A stretch of DNA of 64,000 nt. Source: Flabesymbios commensalis (Eukaryota; Annelida; Polychaeta; Terebellida; Flabelligeridae). Position 1 is the first letter of the stretch. Every line of letters starts with the position of its first letter. Made by a program: the position numbers and the translations under genes. The notes beneath the pieces are model-generated. The model was not told the DNA's origin, did not search any database, and saw only the letters and a program-made list of their open reading frames with translations. Where the stretch lies: positions 32,092,618-32,156,617 of the forward strand of contig OZ024902.1 of the NCBI GenBank assembly GCA_964017125.1. The letters are read 5' to 3'. This document shows positions 37,780 to 50,900 of this stretch, in pieces.

Positions 37780-39480
37780 TATAGATTAGGATATTCAGAT
37801 ATTTTATTTGAATATTAGTATATTACGTAATAATAATATATGACATTGTATGATATTGCAATGTGATATTACATTTAAATGTCAGAATATGACATCAAAT
37901 TAGAGAATGTGACAGTTTAACGTCAGGATATGATAGTTTTATGTCAGGATATATGAATATGATATCAGGATAAGACACTTTAATATCATGATATGTAATA
38001 TAATGTCCAAACATTGGTGTTTAATATAGCAAAATCACGCTATGATGGTTCAATACAGCTTTATAAAGGCAGTATATAGTGGCTAAACATCACGTTGCTG
38101 TATGAAAATGAAACGATATTGCATCATATTATCACGAAATGCATTACAATTTTGTGATATATCATTTTAACATCACTATGACATTTTAACGTCAGGATAT
38201 GACATTTGAATATTAGGATATGGTACTTGAATATTATGATATGACTTTATACATTGATGAAATGACACATTGAGGTCACAATATAACATTGTAATGTGAT
38301 GATATGTCATTATAATGACAAACATGCTATTTAATATCGAATATTGTATAATAGACTTGTCGGATTATGACATTAAAATAGAAAAAACATAAAAAACAGT
38401 TCGAAGTCCGGATCTGGCATATTTATGCCAGGATATTCGATTGTAATTTATCAGAATATGACACTTTAACGTCATGAGATGGTATTATAATTTTGTCCTC
38501 TTATATCACACAGTAAGATTTGAATGTCAAGATATTCCATTTTTTATGATAGGATATGACATTATCAAATCAAGATATGGCGGGCTTGGCGGCATTCTAA
38601 TGTGACATTATAATGACTGAATATGACACTACAATATCGTAATGTGACCATAGAATGTCAGGATATGTCACTTTAAAGTCTGGATATGGCATTTTAATGT
38701 CAGGATATTATATTGTATTGGATATTATATTGTCATGTCAAGGTATAACATTTCAATAACATTATATTGAGAGACGCACGTTACCATATATATGGTAATA
38801 CAGAATCGCCATAGAACATTCCAATATCAGGATGGCACATGTCAGTTCAACATATATATCGCAATATAATTCAGTAAGTAAAGGCCTCTACATTGCACAA
38901 ATACCGGTACTCCAAAACTGCCAACAACAAAAGCACTTCGGAAGATTCAATAAAATGGAAAGTAAGATAGGGTTAAGACACATGCACTTTGAACAGCATG
39001 TGACCTTGCCCTCTCTTACTTTCATTTCCTCTTACACTAAAATGTCATAATGTGATGTTAATATGCTATATCATGATATTATATTAATATCGTGACAATA
39101 CACTAAAAGATCCTGTCACTTTAATACCATGCCGTGATGCTTAACCACCATCTCCTGCATTTATAAAGCTGTATCCAGACATCATAACGTCATCTTACTA
39201 TAATAAAGAGCAATATTTGGACATTACAAAACCATATCATGATGTTAATGTGTCTTGTCCTCATATTATCGTGACATAAAAAGATCATATCCTGACGATA
39301 AACTGTGACATCAATTAATTTAATGTCATATTCCGATATTCTGATGTAAAATAATCTCATTACAACACCATACAATGCCATAACTTCATTACGAAATATA
39401 TATATCCTAATATTCAAAACGTAATATCTTGATATTTAAATGATATATTTCATGATATTAAACATATTGACATTCGCAGA
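37780..39480. repeat. inner arms of short GACATTTTAATGTCAGGATAT-like repeats
   Basis: Units of roughly 25-40 bases, each an imperfect palindrome around GACATTNNAANGTC followed by AGGATATG, repeat many times with much variation, then reverse orientation after about 39000. The units are too irregular and contiguous to be a CRISPR array. Confidence 0.6.
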
Positions 39481-39619
39481 TCATGGACAAAAGTAAGTAT
39501 TTAAAAGAGCATTGTTACAGGACGATTATCAAAAATGTCATGTACATGTAACGTGTGAGGCGCAAGTCCTTATCTTGTAATTGGTTTTCGCTAGAAAGCC
39601 TCCCCTCAACGTCACCTAC

Positions 39620-39730
39620 TGCCCCAGCCAACACGGGGCATTTATCCAATTCTGTTTAATTTTTGGGCCAGCGTCGAAGGTGGTCAGCCAATATTAAAAC
39701 AGAATTGGATGAATGCCTCGTCTTTAAACA
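39620..39730. repeat. palindromic element of the CAACGTTGG family
   Basis: GGGGCATTTATCCAATTCTG and CAGAATTGGATGAATGCC face each other around GGGCCAGCGTCGAAGGTGG. Same layout as 53198-53305. Confidence 0.6.
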
Positions 39731-40974
39731 CCATTATGATACAGAGCATATTCTGCTGTACAGGAGGGTGTGGAATCTACAGTCTGGGAACGGATTTTAT
39801 CTCATGGTCGTTTGTCACCAACGCAAACTGAAAGAGTAGTGGCTCCAGAAAGAGTTCTAAAAAGAGTGAATAGCGGGTGCAGAGAGGGTTGTTCAAGGGG
39901 GGCGGGGGGTGGGGGATCTCACAAATCTCGACTATATTGTACAACGATGTGCTCTTTTTGTATTGGCCAAACATGTAGAAACTGTGACAGCTCGGATGAT
40001 TGAAACGCAATAATATTATTATTTACCGGAGATTAATTTGTTAAGTTGACAAATCTCAATCTACATTTCTAGTGTGAAAGCATTTCGAAAACACTCCAAA
40101 GCGTCACCCACCATGGTAGAATTAACTACCATGTGGGATTCATGTCGATTAACTCAATATAATAAAATTTGGTCATCTAAATAAGTTCAAGACTCCATGG
40201 GTTCGGCTAAAAAACAACAACGAGATAGTTATCGCATATTTTCGGGTTTTTTAAGAGATCGCTTAACAAAATATTATGGCGGCCATCTTGAATTTGTGGT
40301 ATTGAGAAAAGTACTGATATTATTTCTGATCATCTGGATAACCTCCTTGTACTTTAAAACATAGGTAGAGACACCAAAATCATTGTTTTAACATCAAAAG
40401 TGAGGAATTGGGTATACCACTTTTTAAAAAAAATGGCGTTACCTGGTGTTATTTTTAATTAACTACTATGTGGGATTTATGTTCATAAATTCAATATAAT
40501 ATAATAATGGTGATCTAAATAAGTGCTAGATTCCATGGGTTTGGCCAAAAAATACATTTTAGGTTCAACAACGAGATAGATATCTCATATTTTCGTGTTT
40601 TTTTAAGAGATCGCTTAACATAATCAGAACAATATGGCGGCCATCTTGAATTTTTGGTATTGAGAAAAGTGCTGATCATCTGGATCAACTTTTGGTGCCT
40701 CAAAACATAAGTAGAGACACCAAAATATGTTTTTATCTAACTACAATGGTGAGGAATTAGGGTATACCCCTGTTTTTCGAAAATGGCGTTACATGGTGGC
40801 GGCCATTTTGAATTAAAAAAATGCACAAGGGAGATTTTTGGAGCCTCTTCGGAATTCGTCCGGGGAGATGTCCAGGTATCATTCCTGAAAAAATCAGCTT
40901 TCTGCAATTTTATGCCAGGTTCCTGTGTTTTTTCACTAATGCTCTTGCACTATTAGTTTCTTTGCATGTAATCC

Positions 40975-41868
40975 TCGCCTGACTCTTGTTTGAGATTTAA
41001 TGCTTATTGCCTCATCATATTTTCGTAAAACTATCAATACCACACACATTAACATCGGAAATGACAACGTTTCATCAAGCACAAGTGCGCGAAATTTGGG
41101 AATAGTGTTTGATCAACACATGAACTTTGAAGAACACATCAATAATATCAGATGTTCATGTTTCCAGCATCTGAAACGAATCAGTGACATCCGAAAATAC
41201 ATCACGGAGGATGCCGCCAAGCAGCTGGTACATGCTTTCATAACCTCTAGACTCGACAATGGAAATTCTCTTCTCTATGGTTTGCCAACATCTACCATTA
41301 GTCATCTTCAAAAAATCCAGAATTCAGCCGCTACACTTATCACACGCACTCGCAAGTTTGACTCTATCACACCAGTGCTGCGAAATCTGCACTGGCTGCC
41401 TATAGAAAAAAGGATTATTTTCAAAATAAGTGTATCGACTTTTCGCGCTATGCATGGCACTGCTCCGTAATATCTTTCAGATTTATTGCATATACATACT
41501 CCATCACGGATACTGCAATCGTCATCCAAGACCTTATTGTCTGTGGTTCGGCCTAGAGTGGACACTTATGGAATCCGTGCTTTCTCGGTTGCTGCTCCAT
41601 TATTGTGGAATGAACTACCAGATTACATCACTGGCGAACAAACATTAACATCTTTCAAAACAAAACTTAGAACACACCTATTCTGCGAGGCATATCCTCA
41701 GAGACAATAATTACCTATTTTGTCTATAAAATCGTTTGAGCTAACTTTAATGGATTTATCATAAGATACATCTGGTATAATTTAGCAAACGCCCATTTAC
41801 GCGCCCATGAACGTCCCTAGGACGGATTTAGGCGCTTTATAAGTGTTCTATTATTATTATTATTGTTA
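40975..41868 (+). pseudogene. 5'-truncated LINE of CR1/L2-like type
   Basis: The 156-codon frame 41000-41470 shows ARNLGIVFDQHMNFEEHINN, QLVHAFITSRLDNGNSLLYG and LQKIQNSAATLITR, followed by PVLRNLHWLPIEKRIIFK, the standard end of the reverse transcriptase region in CR1/L2-group LINEs. The next segment continues in another frame (41486-41710: YGIRAFSVAAPLLWNELPD, then SFKTKLRTHLF). The 3' end is CGCTTTATAAGTGTTCTATT plus an ATT repeat at about 41835-41868, typical of the group. The 5' part is missing, as usual for LINE insertions. It inserted into the HEEADT-family gene and is dead. Confidence 0.85.
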
Positions 41869-43640
41869 ACCTGATTGAATGCTCCATTAGTTTTCTTAAC
41901 AGCAAAATTGCCTCCCACAAATTCTTGATATACCCCAAGAACACATAATATACTGGGGCCCACTGAGCATAGTTTAAGTGATCATATGTGCTAAGCCAAG
42001 GTAACATTTTTGCAAAAGTTTGCAGATGTACTTTCCTCTCTCCAATTCTGTGGGCTCGGATAAAGTGAAGCATAATTTCAACAAGCTCCATATATGTTGA
42101 CCAATATGAATAGTTTGGGTCCTCACTGAAGATTGTGTCGAATTGAATCCATAATCCATTTGTTATGACACTTTTTTTCAATGTTTGTAACAGCTTTAAA
42201 GCTTGCTCACTAATTTCTATGTCCGCTGTTTCATTGTGTTTATTTGCAAAAAGGTCATGCAATAGGCCTAGTTTTATTTGTTATGATTTTTCTCTAGCCC
42301 ATGACTGAAATAATTTTCATTTGATCCGACAAAGTGCGCGATATGCCATCACATGCCCCCGAACAGCTCCATAATATGCTCTATCTTCCATCACAGCACT
42401 TGTAGAATTTTGTGCAAATGCGCCAGACTCCACCCAGATATTATCTAGGCCTGCATTTTCTATATGCTGGCTAATGGCTTTCATAAAATTAATTAGGCTA
42501 TGCAAACCATCCATCAGTACTACAACATTAGCAAAATTATCAGGGTTTGACCATTGTATTTATTTTGTTCTGTTATAGAGAGGTTGATCTCCGACAATCA
42601 CAAAATATTGCGGGCCGAGATGATGCATCATCTTCTGGAATTTATTCAAAATGGTCACCACAGTATTGTTTTTATCAGCATGGGCCTGTGTTATGGATAT
42701 CAGTCCAACAACTGTTACTGTTGCTTCAGAAACACCACATGCAGCATGGAAAGCTGCCCATGATGGAACCTTTTGTTCATCTTGGTTGTACATATGAACC
42801 AATATCCAAACTTTGTTTGAAAGATTTGAAATGGCTTGGCATCCGTTCCCCATGTTATATTTTTGGTTTAACTCTACTTGTTTTGATTGGATTTGGCCTT
42901 GCACCACGGTATGCATGTCCAATGTCAATAGTGTGATATTTTTCAAGTAGTTTCCGATCAGGTATTCCATTTCTTCTTGTTTTTACAGTCCTTTGTTCTG
43001 GTGGTGACGGTGGCCCACGTTGCCACAAAACACATTGTGTGGCATGGAACGTATTTTTCCCATCTATACTCTCATCTAAAAGATTAATGTTGTCAACTGA
43101 TAAAAGTATTATACGACCAGGTGTGTATGATGATATTCCATTTGGAATATATATGTAACCATTCTGTTCATATCTACGTATAATAGCATTGAAGAAGTGT
43201 ATCAATTCCAACAGTATGGCCGTCTGCATGGAAGATGTTTACCATTTTTTCTGAACGTGTAGCCTGATGAAAAGCCAGACCAAGGCCCACATGCTTTGAT
43301 GTAAGTTTTCTACTTTTAGAAGCAGTATAGACTATATCTTGAGCAGTGGTACATATTCTTACTTTCAAAGAATTATCTTGTTCTTCTAATTCAAGGATAT
43401 TCCCCCCACCAAACAAAACACTTAAGACAAGGTAGAGACTATTTGGTATAACATCGTAAACATGATCCATGTTGATACCACACAAGCTAGTATCATGACC
43501 TGGTGAAACATTTAGATCCGCTCCCAATTGAAGAGCAGTGTGAAATATTTCCTGTAGTGGAGTTGCATCAGGTGTTAACTCAGGGCGTTCTTCATCAGAC
43601 GAGAGTGAGGAATCATTTGAATGATCTGATGCAATAGTCT
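41865..43640 (-). pseudogene. HEEADT/DTDVVV-family gene, N-terminal half
   Basis: On the minus strand the family landmarks come in order: PNSLYLVLSVLFGG, RICTTAQDIVYTASKSRKLT, SKHVGLGLAFHQATRSEKMV (43225-43460), then PGRIILLSVDNINLLDES and FHATQCVLWQRG (about 43000-43120), VPSWAAFHAACG (about 42750), GDQPLYNRTK (about 42565-42590), MDGLHSLINFMKAI with ESGAFAQNSTSAV and AYYGAVRGH (42340-42514), LHFIRAHRIGERKVHL and LNYAQWAPVYY (about 41945-42085), and EFVGGNFAVKKTNGAFNQVN in a shifted frame (41870-41930). In the family these equal KHVGLAMAVHQATRS, VDNIDHN, PSWAGF, GGLH..VESGVYGxxT, VRGH, NYARW and GNFVVxK. The gene breaks where the LINE entered. About 300 residues expected before the C-terminal half are not seen. 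Confidence 0.75.
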
Positions 43641-44168
43641 TTTTTAAGATCTCTGATATGTGTTATATGTCTCAACTCGTTTTTAAACAATATTCACACA
43701 GGTAAATAAATACGTTGATGAATCATTCTTACCGAATGGTTAAGGGACAAGATCCATCTATGTTATACTATTTCGTAGCTTTCACTTCAATATACTTCAA
43801 TATAAACACACAGGCGCACTCTAACAGCTGGATAAACATAACCCGACACAATACAACACTGGCCTACTAAAGACGCATTCAACATAATCCCGCTTGAAAA
43901 CAATATAAACAGACCTGAGCTAAGTCAATATATAAAGCTTTCTCGTTATTATGAAAGTGTCTAACGTTCTCAGTAGCACAGAAAATCTGTACAATGCCAT
44001 CAAAGTCATAAAAATCGGCATATTATTAACAAAGTTATACAAATAGTCGTCATATTTTGTCGGCCATTTTGTTTTTCGTTTTTATGACATTTAACACGAA
44101 AAGAAGGTTTGTCAACAACCCCCGGTTACGTTCTATGGTATATAATAGACATGATGAAGATGTATGTT

Positions 44169-44600
44169 TGTAGGATCCTGACATCGTTCAGTTAATGTGG
44201 CGGTTATCCCCGGCTTCTCGGACGCTAGAGGTTGTGGACGACTGCCTCGTTTCCGTACCTTGGTGACGGGTGCACACAATTGCAACGTGTGCGGCCTTGG
44301 TATTTTTCCCGCACTTCAGGCGTTACACTCGGCGACTAGTTCGCTCTGGCTAAGTCAGATAGGACGTGCCGTGCGCGGAGGTTGTGTTTTGCTGTTGCCA
44401 AATGTTAAACGAATAAACATGACAAGAGGAGAAAGAGTTTTCTGATTTGTTTGGAACCGTCGACTCGACGGAGGAGGAGGAAGTTTGAGTTTGAATGGTG
44501 AGATTGGGCAGATTCCATCGTCGGCCATTGTGACCCCACACTAGAGGCTCCGACGGTCACTTTCAGGTACTCTCGGCACGAGGGGCTCCCCAATACACCA
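44169..44600 (+). repeat. 5' LTR
   Basis: 432 bases starting TGTAGGATCCTGAC and ending CCCAATACACCA; matches 51908-52352 almost throughout. Contains AATAAAC, a possible weak polyadenylation-type signal, at about 44412. Confidence 0.95.
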
Positions 44601-44602
44601 TA

Positions 44603-44622
44603 CTGGTGACCCCTGACGACTG
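44603..44622 (+). other. primer-binding site, tRNA-Trp type
   Basis: TGGTGACCCC starts three bases after the LTR. It is complementary to the 3' end of animal tRNA-Trp (GGGGTCACCA), the primer used by CsRn1-type elements. The match beyond ten bases is weaker. Confidence 0.55.
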
Positions 44623-46759
44623 ATCGTCTACGCAACAGTGTTTTCACCTGGACGCCAGTTGAAAACCACTGTTTTCAAGGATAGTTTTGATTAATTTTAA
44701 GGGATTTTTTGAAAAAAATCAATAGCATTTTTTTCATCAGGTACGTGAAAGCTGTAGGTCATTATTTATATGCCAGTTTAAATTAGTCAGAAAGAGTTAT
44801 CAGAGGAGAAGCACGTTTCTTTACGTCGAAAACGGCGTAAATTTCTAAAATTTTGGACGAAATCCCACGTGTTTGGCGCCTTTTCAAGATGGCGACCTTG
44901 TCGGTTTCTCTAGAAGAATCCAGAAAATTATTCTCACAGACTTAGTCTATCATTTGTTAATTGTAAGAGTTTGTTTAATGCCTTCATCCTATTAATGCCA
45001 CTGTAGGCGAGTAGGAAGTGGGTATTTTTGGTAACTCAATTTTTATCGTTGATTACCATAATTGGGTAACTCGATTTTAAAGTCCATAGACGAAAGCTCG
45101 TCATTTTTTCCGATTTTTTTCTGCAAAATCGACAGAAATTTTAAATATCGCTTCGACTCGGGTAACCTTTAATAGGTTTAGGGCCAAAATAAATTGTTTC
45201 CCTAAATGAATGTCAATAAACGGTCTTATTTGGTCTGTTTAAAATATTCCCAGGACCGTAGGTCAATATTTTGTACTATTATCATATGTTATTTCAGAGA
45301 ATGCTGAATATTGTACATGTATTTGGTAGGTGTGCGCCATTTTGGACGCTGGTTTCCCTAACTTAGCTCATCGCCCGCCGTGGGCACCCACGTGTTCCGC
45401 CCTAACCGGCATGCATCTGGACAGTGAACCTGTGTCGCCACATCACATTAGCATAAAATAGGCCGCCATTTTGATTTGGTGGAAATCATTTTTCACGTGT
45501 TCAAAATTTTACACGGACTGGTTGTAATAATTTTTTTAAATTGTTTATAAATTTTCTTTTTCAAAACGATTGAGGGAGAAGAAATGTAAATAAGTTGTTT
45601 CGAAAACAAATTGTGCTACTAATTGTGTGAGACTTTTGTTCACTTTGTAACGCCCTTCGGTGTTTGTAATCGTTCTAACCTATTTAGCGCCTTATTTGGG
45701 AACGCAGTAGGTAATGAATATGCTAATGTCAGGCGAGACGGGGATGCTGACCATATACTATGTACATACCGCCCCCAGCATGCCGTCACAGACTGTAAGC
45801 CACATGCTGCCTGCCACACAGGCTGTAAGCACCGACAATACATCACGCACACACCCACCACAGACGACATAAACAGAACCGCAACGAAGACAGTCAGTTT
45901 ATACGTCAATCAATGAATCGATGCGAGCGTTTATGAGAATGACTCGGTGATGAACGTACCATTATAAAAAAAAACGTGGAATGTTCATCACAGACATCAT
46001 TTTTCAGCGAAATGATATACTATATCATTAATCAGCATAGACTACTGTCAGTCACGTTTTAAATATTATTCTTAAATCATAAATGTAACTGTTTTTCTTC
46101 ACAGTCACATTTAGTCTATCAGTTTGAGAACGATAGTTTATTTCTGAAGTTTAAATTATTCATAAATACAGAAATATTCGATTTGACAGTTGCGCTATTG
46201 CGAAACATTGCAAATATTTGAATGTGTTTTTCGACTTGCGTGAATTTTTTTTTTTTTCACCCAGGTCGATTTACAAAATACTATTATCCTAGCTTAGCAT
46301 AGCATGTCATAGTTGTATCTGGCATATTATTTTTTATGTACCACTTCGACCTACGGTTTTCACGGTACCATTTTGCATGAATAAGTGAAAACGTTTTATG
46401 TCAAATATAGACCTTCAGTTTTCACTTCAATCAATATATACCTTTGTGAATTAGTGCACAGCATTTAGGTGAAACTTCAGCAACGCATTTTCAACTAATC
46501 TGCAACCCCCGTTTCTCGCAACATGCGACATCGCATGAACATTTTCTACAGTCTACAATTCTAAGATGCAGCATATTACAGACATTTTTCATCTGATTTA
46601 CACGGCAACGCACAACCTATCCGCGCACGGCGCGTCAAAATATTTGGCATGTGTTAATACGACTTGCCATTTTAAACACATTTGGGATAGACATAGAGCC
46701 AATAGGCCAGCTATCTCAGATGCTTCACTAGTTAGATAATTTAAAAACACTACTTCATA
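44623..46759 (+). other. long untranslated leader of the LTR element
   Basis: About 2.1 kb between the primer-binding site and gag with no gene. The 97-codon frame at 45623-45916 and its antisense partner resemble nothing known. A leader this long is unusual and may contain an unrecognised insertion. Confidence 0.5.
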
Positions 46760-47929
46760 ATGTCAAAGCAGTACGACAGTGAAGGCTTCATGTCAACGCC
46801 CCTAGAAGGTTCGGGTGGTAGACCTAAAGATGATTATCGTCCAGACAGTGAGGACAATGAGGTTCGATTCCGAGAGGCGGATGAGGAATATCAACGCCTC
46901 AAAGCTGATTTCGCTCGAATTGCCCGAGCTAAACGTATGACTTCTCACTCTAGGAGCGACTCCTCAAGGAGATCTTCACTGCTCGGTAGACAGTCGCAGA
47001 GACGTGCTACGAACTTAGCAAAGTTCAGAATCGCCACTTTCTACGCTTTGGATGTTGAACTCTGGTTCAACCAAATCGAGACTCAGTTTGCTCTTCACCA
47101 GATCAACGATGATGATGAGAGGTACAGCTTAACCTGCGCTGCACTTTCGGGCGAGATCGCATCGGACGTGAGGGACGTGCTACTTCAGCCTTTCAGGTCC
47201 AACAAATACGACAGCCTGGAAGCGATCTTGATTGAGAGACGAGGTTTGACCACACCCGAAAGGGTTAACAAAGTTATCTCTGGCGAGAAGATTGGTAATG
47301 ACATTCCCTCGCGTCTGCAGAAGACTGCAGGTTTCGGCACCAAAGCTGTGGTGGGGAAAGCTGTAATTCGTCAAGCATTCATACGCCAGATGCCCGCTTC
47401 TATCAGAGCCCACTTGGCGACTCAACCCGACAGTGCCACCCTTGAAAGTCTGGCCGTTTTGGCCGACCGGGCACTGGCAGCCGAAGAGGACGTCGAAGAG
47501 AGTAAGCCGTGGGTCACAGAGATTAAAGTAGAAGAAACCACCAAACTAGTTGGTTTGATAGAGGATCTGTCTAGGCGAATCAAGAAACTAGAAACCGTGA
47601 CTACATCAGAGAGGAAAAGAAATAAAGGACGTGGACGAGCAAATAACTATACTCACGCGCCTGCATTTGCTCCTAATGTTCAGGCCTCAGGTTTTGTTAG
47701 CAACCAACCTAGTCAGTATAGAAATGAAAAGGATAATGCTCGACCTTCCGCCCCGCCGACGAATTTACAACCACTTGCTCGACCTTTCGTTCCGCCGCCG
47801 AACCCACAGAGAAATGACGCCGCTAAGACATTAGATTCGGCTAATGCACCTGTCTGCTATTTTAACCAGACTTTCGGTGATAAGGCACGCACGTGCAGGA
47901 GCCCCTGCGCTTTTTCTTTAAACTGCTAA
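46760..47929 (+). pseudogene. gag: gag region of the LTR element
   Basis: About 390 codons. The middle (FYALDVELWFNQIETQFAL and following) is the capsid-like gag domain shared by Ty3/gypsy elements (W-F-Q-E-F pattern). The C-terminus carries a cysteine-containing [12 protein letters not shown] motif characteristic of CsRn1-type gag, placed just before the protease. A charged, proline-rich linker lies between them. Confidence 0.8.
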
Positions 47930-50900
47930 GCCAGAGGAAGGTAGCGACTCTTGCATCTGGCGGTATAACTGAGACGCGACATGACTCCGCGGACGCTAGT
48001 TCTCCAAAGTTATCTCACTCTAAGTTATTATATGTCGCAGATAAAGGACATAAATGCAGATATTTAATCGACACGGGCGCAGCTGTCAGTGTTCTGCCGA
48101 AATCTTGCGCTAACGGGATTTCGGACGCTGGCAGTCTCCCCCTGGTGGCAGCTAATAACAGTACTATACATACTTACGGCAACTGTAAACGCGTCGTCGA
48201 TGTCAGCTTAAAGCGCGAATATCCATGGACGTTCATAGTGGCAGATGTGCAGCAACCCATAATCGGGGCTGATTTTTTAATCCACTATAATTTGCTCGTA
48301 GACTTGAGAAGCAGATGTCTCCGGGACATGCGTACAGGTCTAGCCGCTTCACTGTCATCGATTAAACCTCTGTCATTGAACAGAGTTGACACCGTTCAGA
48401 ATGAGTACACAAAACTCCTCGGCCAGTTCCCGGAACTGACACGCCCTACGACAAAGGGTGAGACCGTTAAACACAGTATAACACACAAGATTGTGACTAA
48501 AGGTCACCCGGTTTTTGCACGACCACGACGTTTAGCACCTGATAAGCTGGTTACCGCAAAACGCGAGCTTGACGAGATGATAAAACTAGGGGTCATTGAA
48601 CCCAGCGACAGTGAGTGGTCCTCAGCGCTTCACATGGTGCCAAAGAAAAACGGCGATTGGAGACCATGCGGGGATTACCGTAGTTTGAATGCACAGACCG
48701 TACCGGACCGTTATCCGATTCCTCATATACAAGATTTCACGCAGCGTTTAGCCGGATCGAAAAAATTTTCAAAGATCGACTTGGTCAGGGCTTATTACCA
48801 AATTCCGGTGGAACCGTCCGACGTACATAAGACTGCCGTTACTACACCCTTTGGCTTGTTTAATTTCACTAGAACACCGTTTGGTCTAAGAAATTCCGGT
48901 CAAACGTTTCAGCGCTTTATAGACCACGTTACACGCGGACTTGATTTCGTTTTTGTTTATTTGGATGACCTACTGGTAACCAGCCCAGATAATAAAACGC
49001 ATATGAAACATCTATGAATTCTTTTTGCTCGACTATCTGAATACGGAATTATCATTGGTCCTGAAAAGTGTCAGTTCGGTACAACTGAATTAAGTTTCCT
49101 AGGTCACCACGTTTGCGCCGAAGGAATTTCGCCGTTACCCAGCGCCGTTGACGCGATTGTTAATTTCGTTAAACCCGAAAAACAACGAGCATTGCGTAGA
49201 TATCTGGGAATGGTGAATTACTACCACCGTTTCATACCGCATTGCGCCGCGAAGTTGACACCACTCAATAATCTACTGACAGCTGCCAACGAAGGACATA
49301 CCAGACTGTCACCGAAGTCAAATTTCGATTTGAAGTGGAATAAAAATGCAGAGTCAGCATTTATCTGAGTCAAAACAGATATTGGCAAACGCTACGCTTC
49401 TGGTGCACCCAGATTCTACGGCCCAGCTTAACATCACGTGCGACGCTAGTGATGTCGCCGTCGGTGGCGTTTTGTAGCAATTTTTAAACGGTATGTGGCA
49501 GCCGCTTTCGTTTTTCAGCAAGAAGCTGAACCCAGCAGAGACACGCTACAGCGCGTTCGATCGTGAGCTTTTGGCAGTATACGCTACAATTAAACATTTC
49601 AGACACAATTTAGAAGGACGAAATTTTTTCGTTAATACAGATCACAAACCGTTGACATTCGTAATGTCATCCGTGACTGAGCGCGCGTGCCTACGACAAA
49701 CACGTCATTTAGCTTTCATCGCTGAATTCACCACCGATATTAGATATGTAAAAGGAGAGACAAATTTCGTCGCTGATGCGCTGTCACGACCATCAGTGTC
49801 AGCGATACATGATGGACCAGCGATAGACTATAAAGAGTTAAGTCTCGACCAAGCTAATGACGCGGAATTCACGCGTTTGAGACACTCGACTACATCCACT
49901 ATGAAGTTCAAACTATTAAAATCGTTCAATAATCAATTGATCTGGTGTGATGTGTCCACGGGACACAACCGGCCGTACCTTACCGCGAAATTTCGCCGAA
50001 AAGTTTTTTCAAACTTGCACGGTTTAGGCCATCCATCGCATAGAGCTACCAAACCTTGGATTAATACCCGATTTGTATGGCACGGCATGAATATAGATAT
50101 TGCTAGATGGTGTCGTACCTGTAAGGGTTGCCAGACTGCTAAAGTTTCACGTCACAACACTCCAGTTTTCGGAAAGTTCACTGAACCTACCGAGCGATTC
50201 GATCATGTCCACGTAGACATAGTCGGACCCTTACCTTATGCTGATGGCTTTAGATATCTACTGACTTGCGTCGACCGTTTTACACGTTGGCCCGAAGCTA
50301 TGCCTATGGTAGATATTAGAGCCGAAACGGTCGCCGATGCCTTCTTCAGCGGGTGCATAGCACGTTATGGTACCCCAGCCACTATCACCACTGATAGGGG
50401 CGCTCAATTCGAGTCCAAATTGTGGGATAGTTTGTGTAATCAATTCGGGATTATTCGGAATCGTACCACGAGTTATCACCCTCAGTCGAATGGCATGGTC
50501 GAACGTTTTCACCGTCAATTGAAAGCCGCCATTATGGCGCACGAGTCACCGAACCAGTGGACTATCACGTTACCTGCTGTACTTTTAGGAGTTCGTTCAG
50601 CCGTTAAAGAGTGACTAGGCAGGTCAGCTGCCGAGATGATTTACGGGACAACCCTTAGACTCCCAGGAGAGTTTACTAAACAGTACACCGTCGAAGCCAA
50701 CACTGATTTGGAGAATTATTCAGACAAGCTACGCGTGGCCATGTCGCGCCTCCGTCTATGTCCGCCACGTGACACACAACAACACAACATTTTCCAATTC
50801 AAGGGAATAGCTACATGTACTCATGTATTCTTGCGCCGAATCGCAATTGCCCCGCCTCTGACCGCCCCTTACGACGGACCATATAAGGTCGTCGCGAGGA

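Larger units (their letters stand above)
36424..40965. mobile_element. TU-like foldback element
   Basis: Outer arms are inverted copies: 36424-37300 against 40080-40965. Shared words include GCAAGAGCATTAG at the tips, AATTGCAGAAAGCTGATTTT, CAAGATGGCCGCC, GTTACATGGTGGCGGCC and GAGGAATTNGGGTATACC. Inside lie inner arms of short degenerate repeats with opposite orientation: GACATTTTAATGTCAGGATA on the left (about 37780-38760) and TCATATCCTGACG on the right (about 39040-39480). This two-domain layout (outer domain plus inner short repeats) matches the foldback TU elements known from sea urchin. It interrupts the HEEADT-family gene. A palindromic element (39620-39730) sits in it. No transposase seen. 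Confidence 0.7.

Noticed and set aside
37780-39480. CRISPR-like array
   Set aside because: The repeats are degenerate, contiguous, without spacers, reverse orientation midway, and lie in animal DNA as inner arms of a foldback.
42547-42936. Plus-strand frames of 129 and 69 codons
   Set aside because: Antisense shadows of the minus-strand HEEADT-family relic, whose motifs are clear.
45623-45916. 97-codon frame and its 89-codon antisense partner in the LTR element leader
   Set aside because: No recognisable domain and overlapping frames on both strands; not called as an accessory gene.
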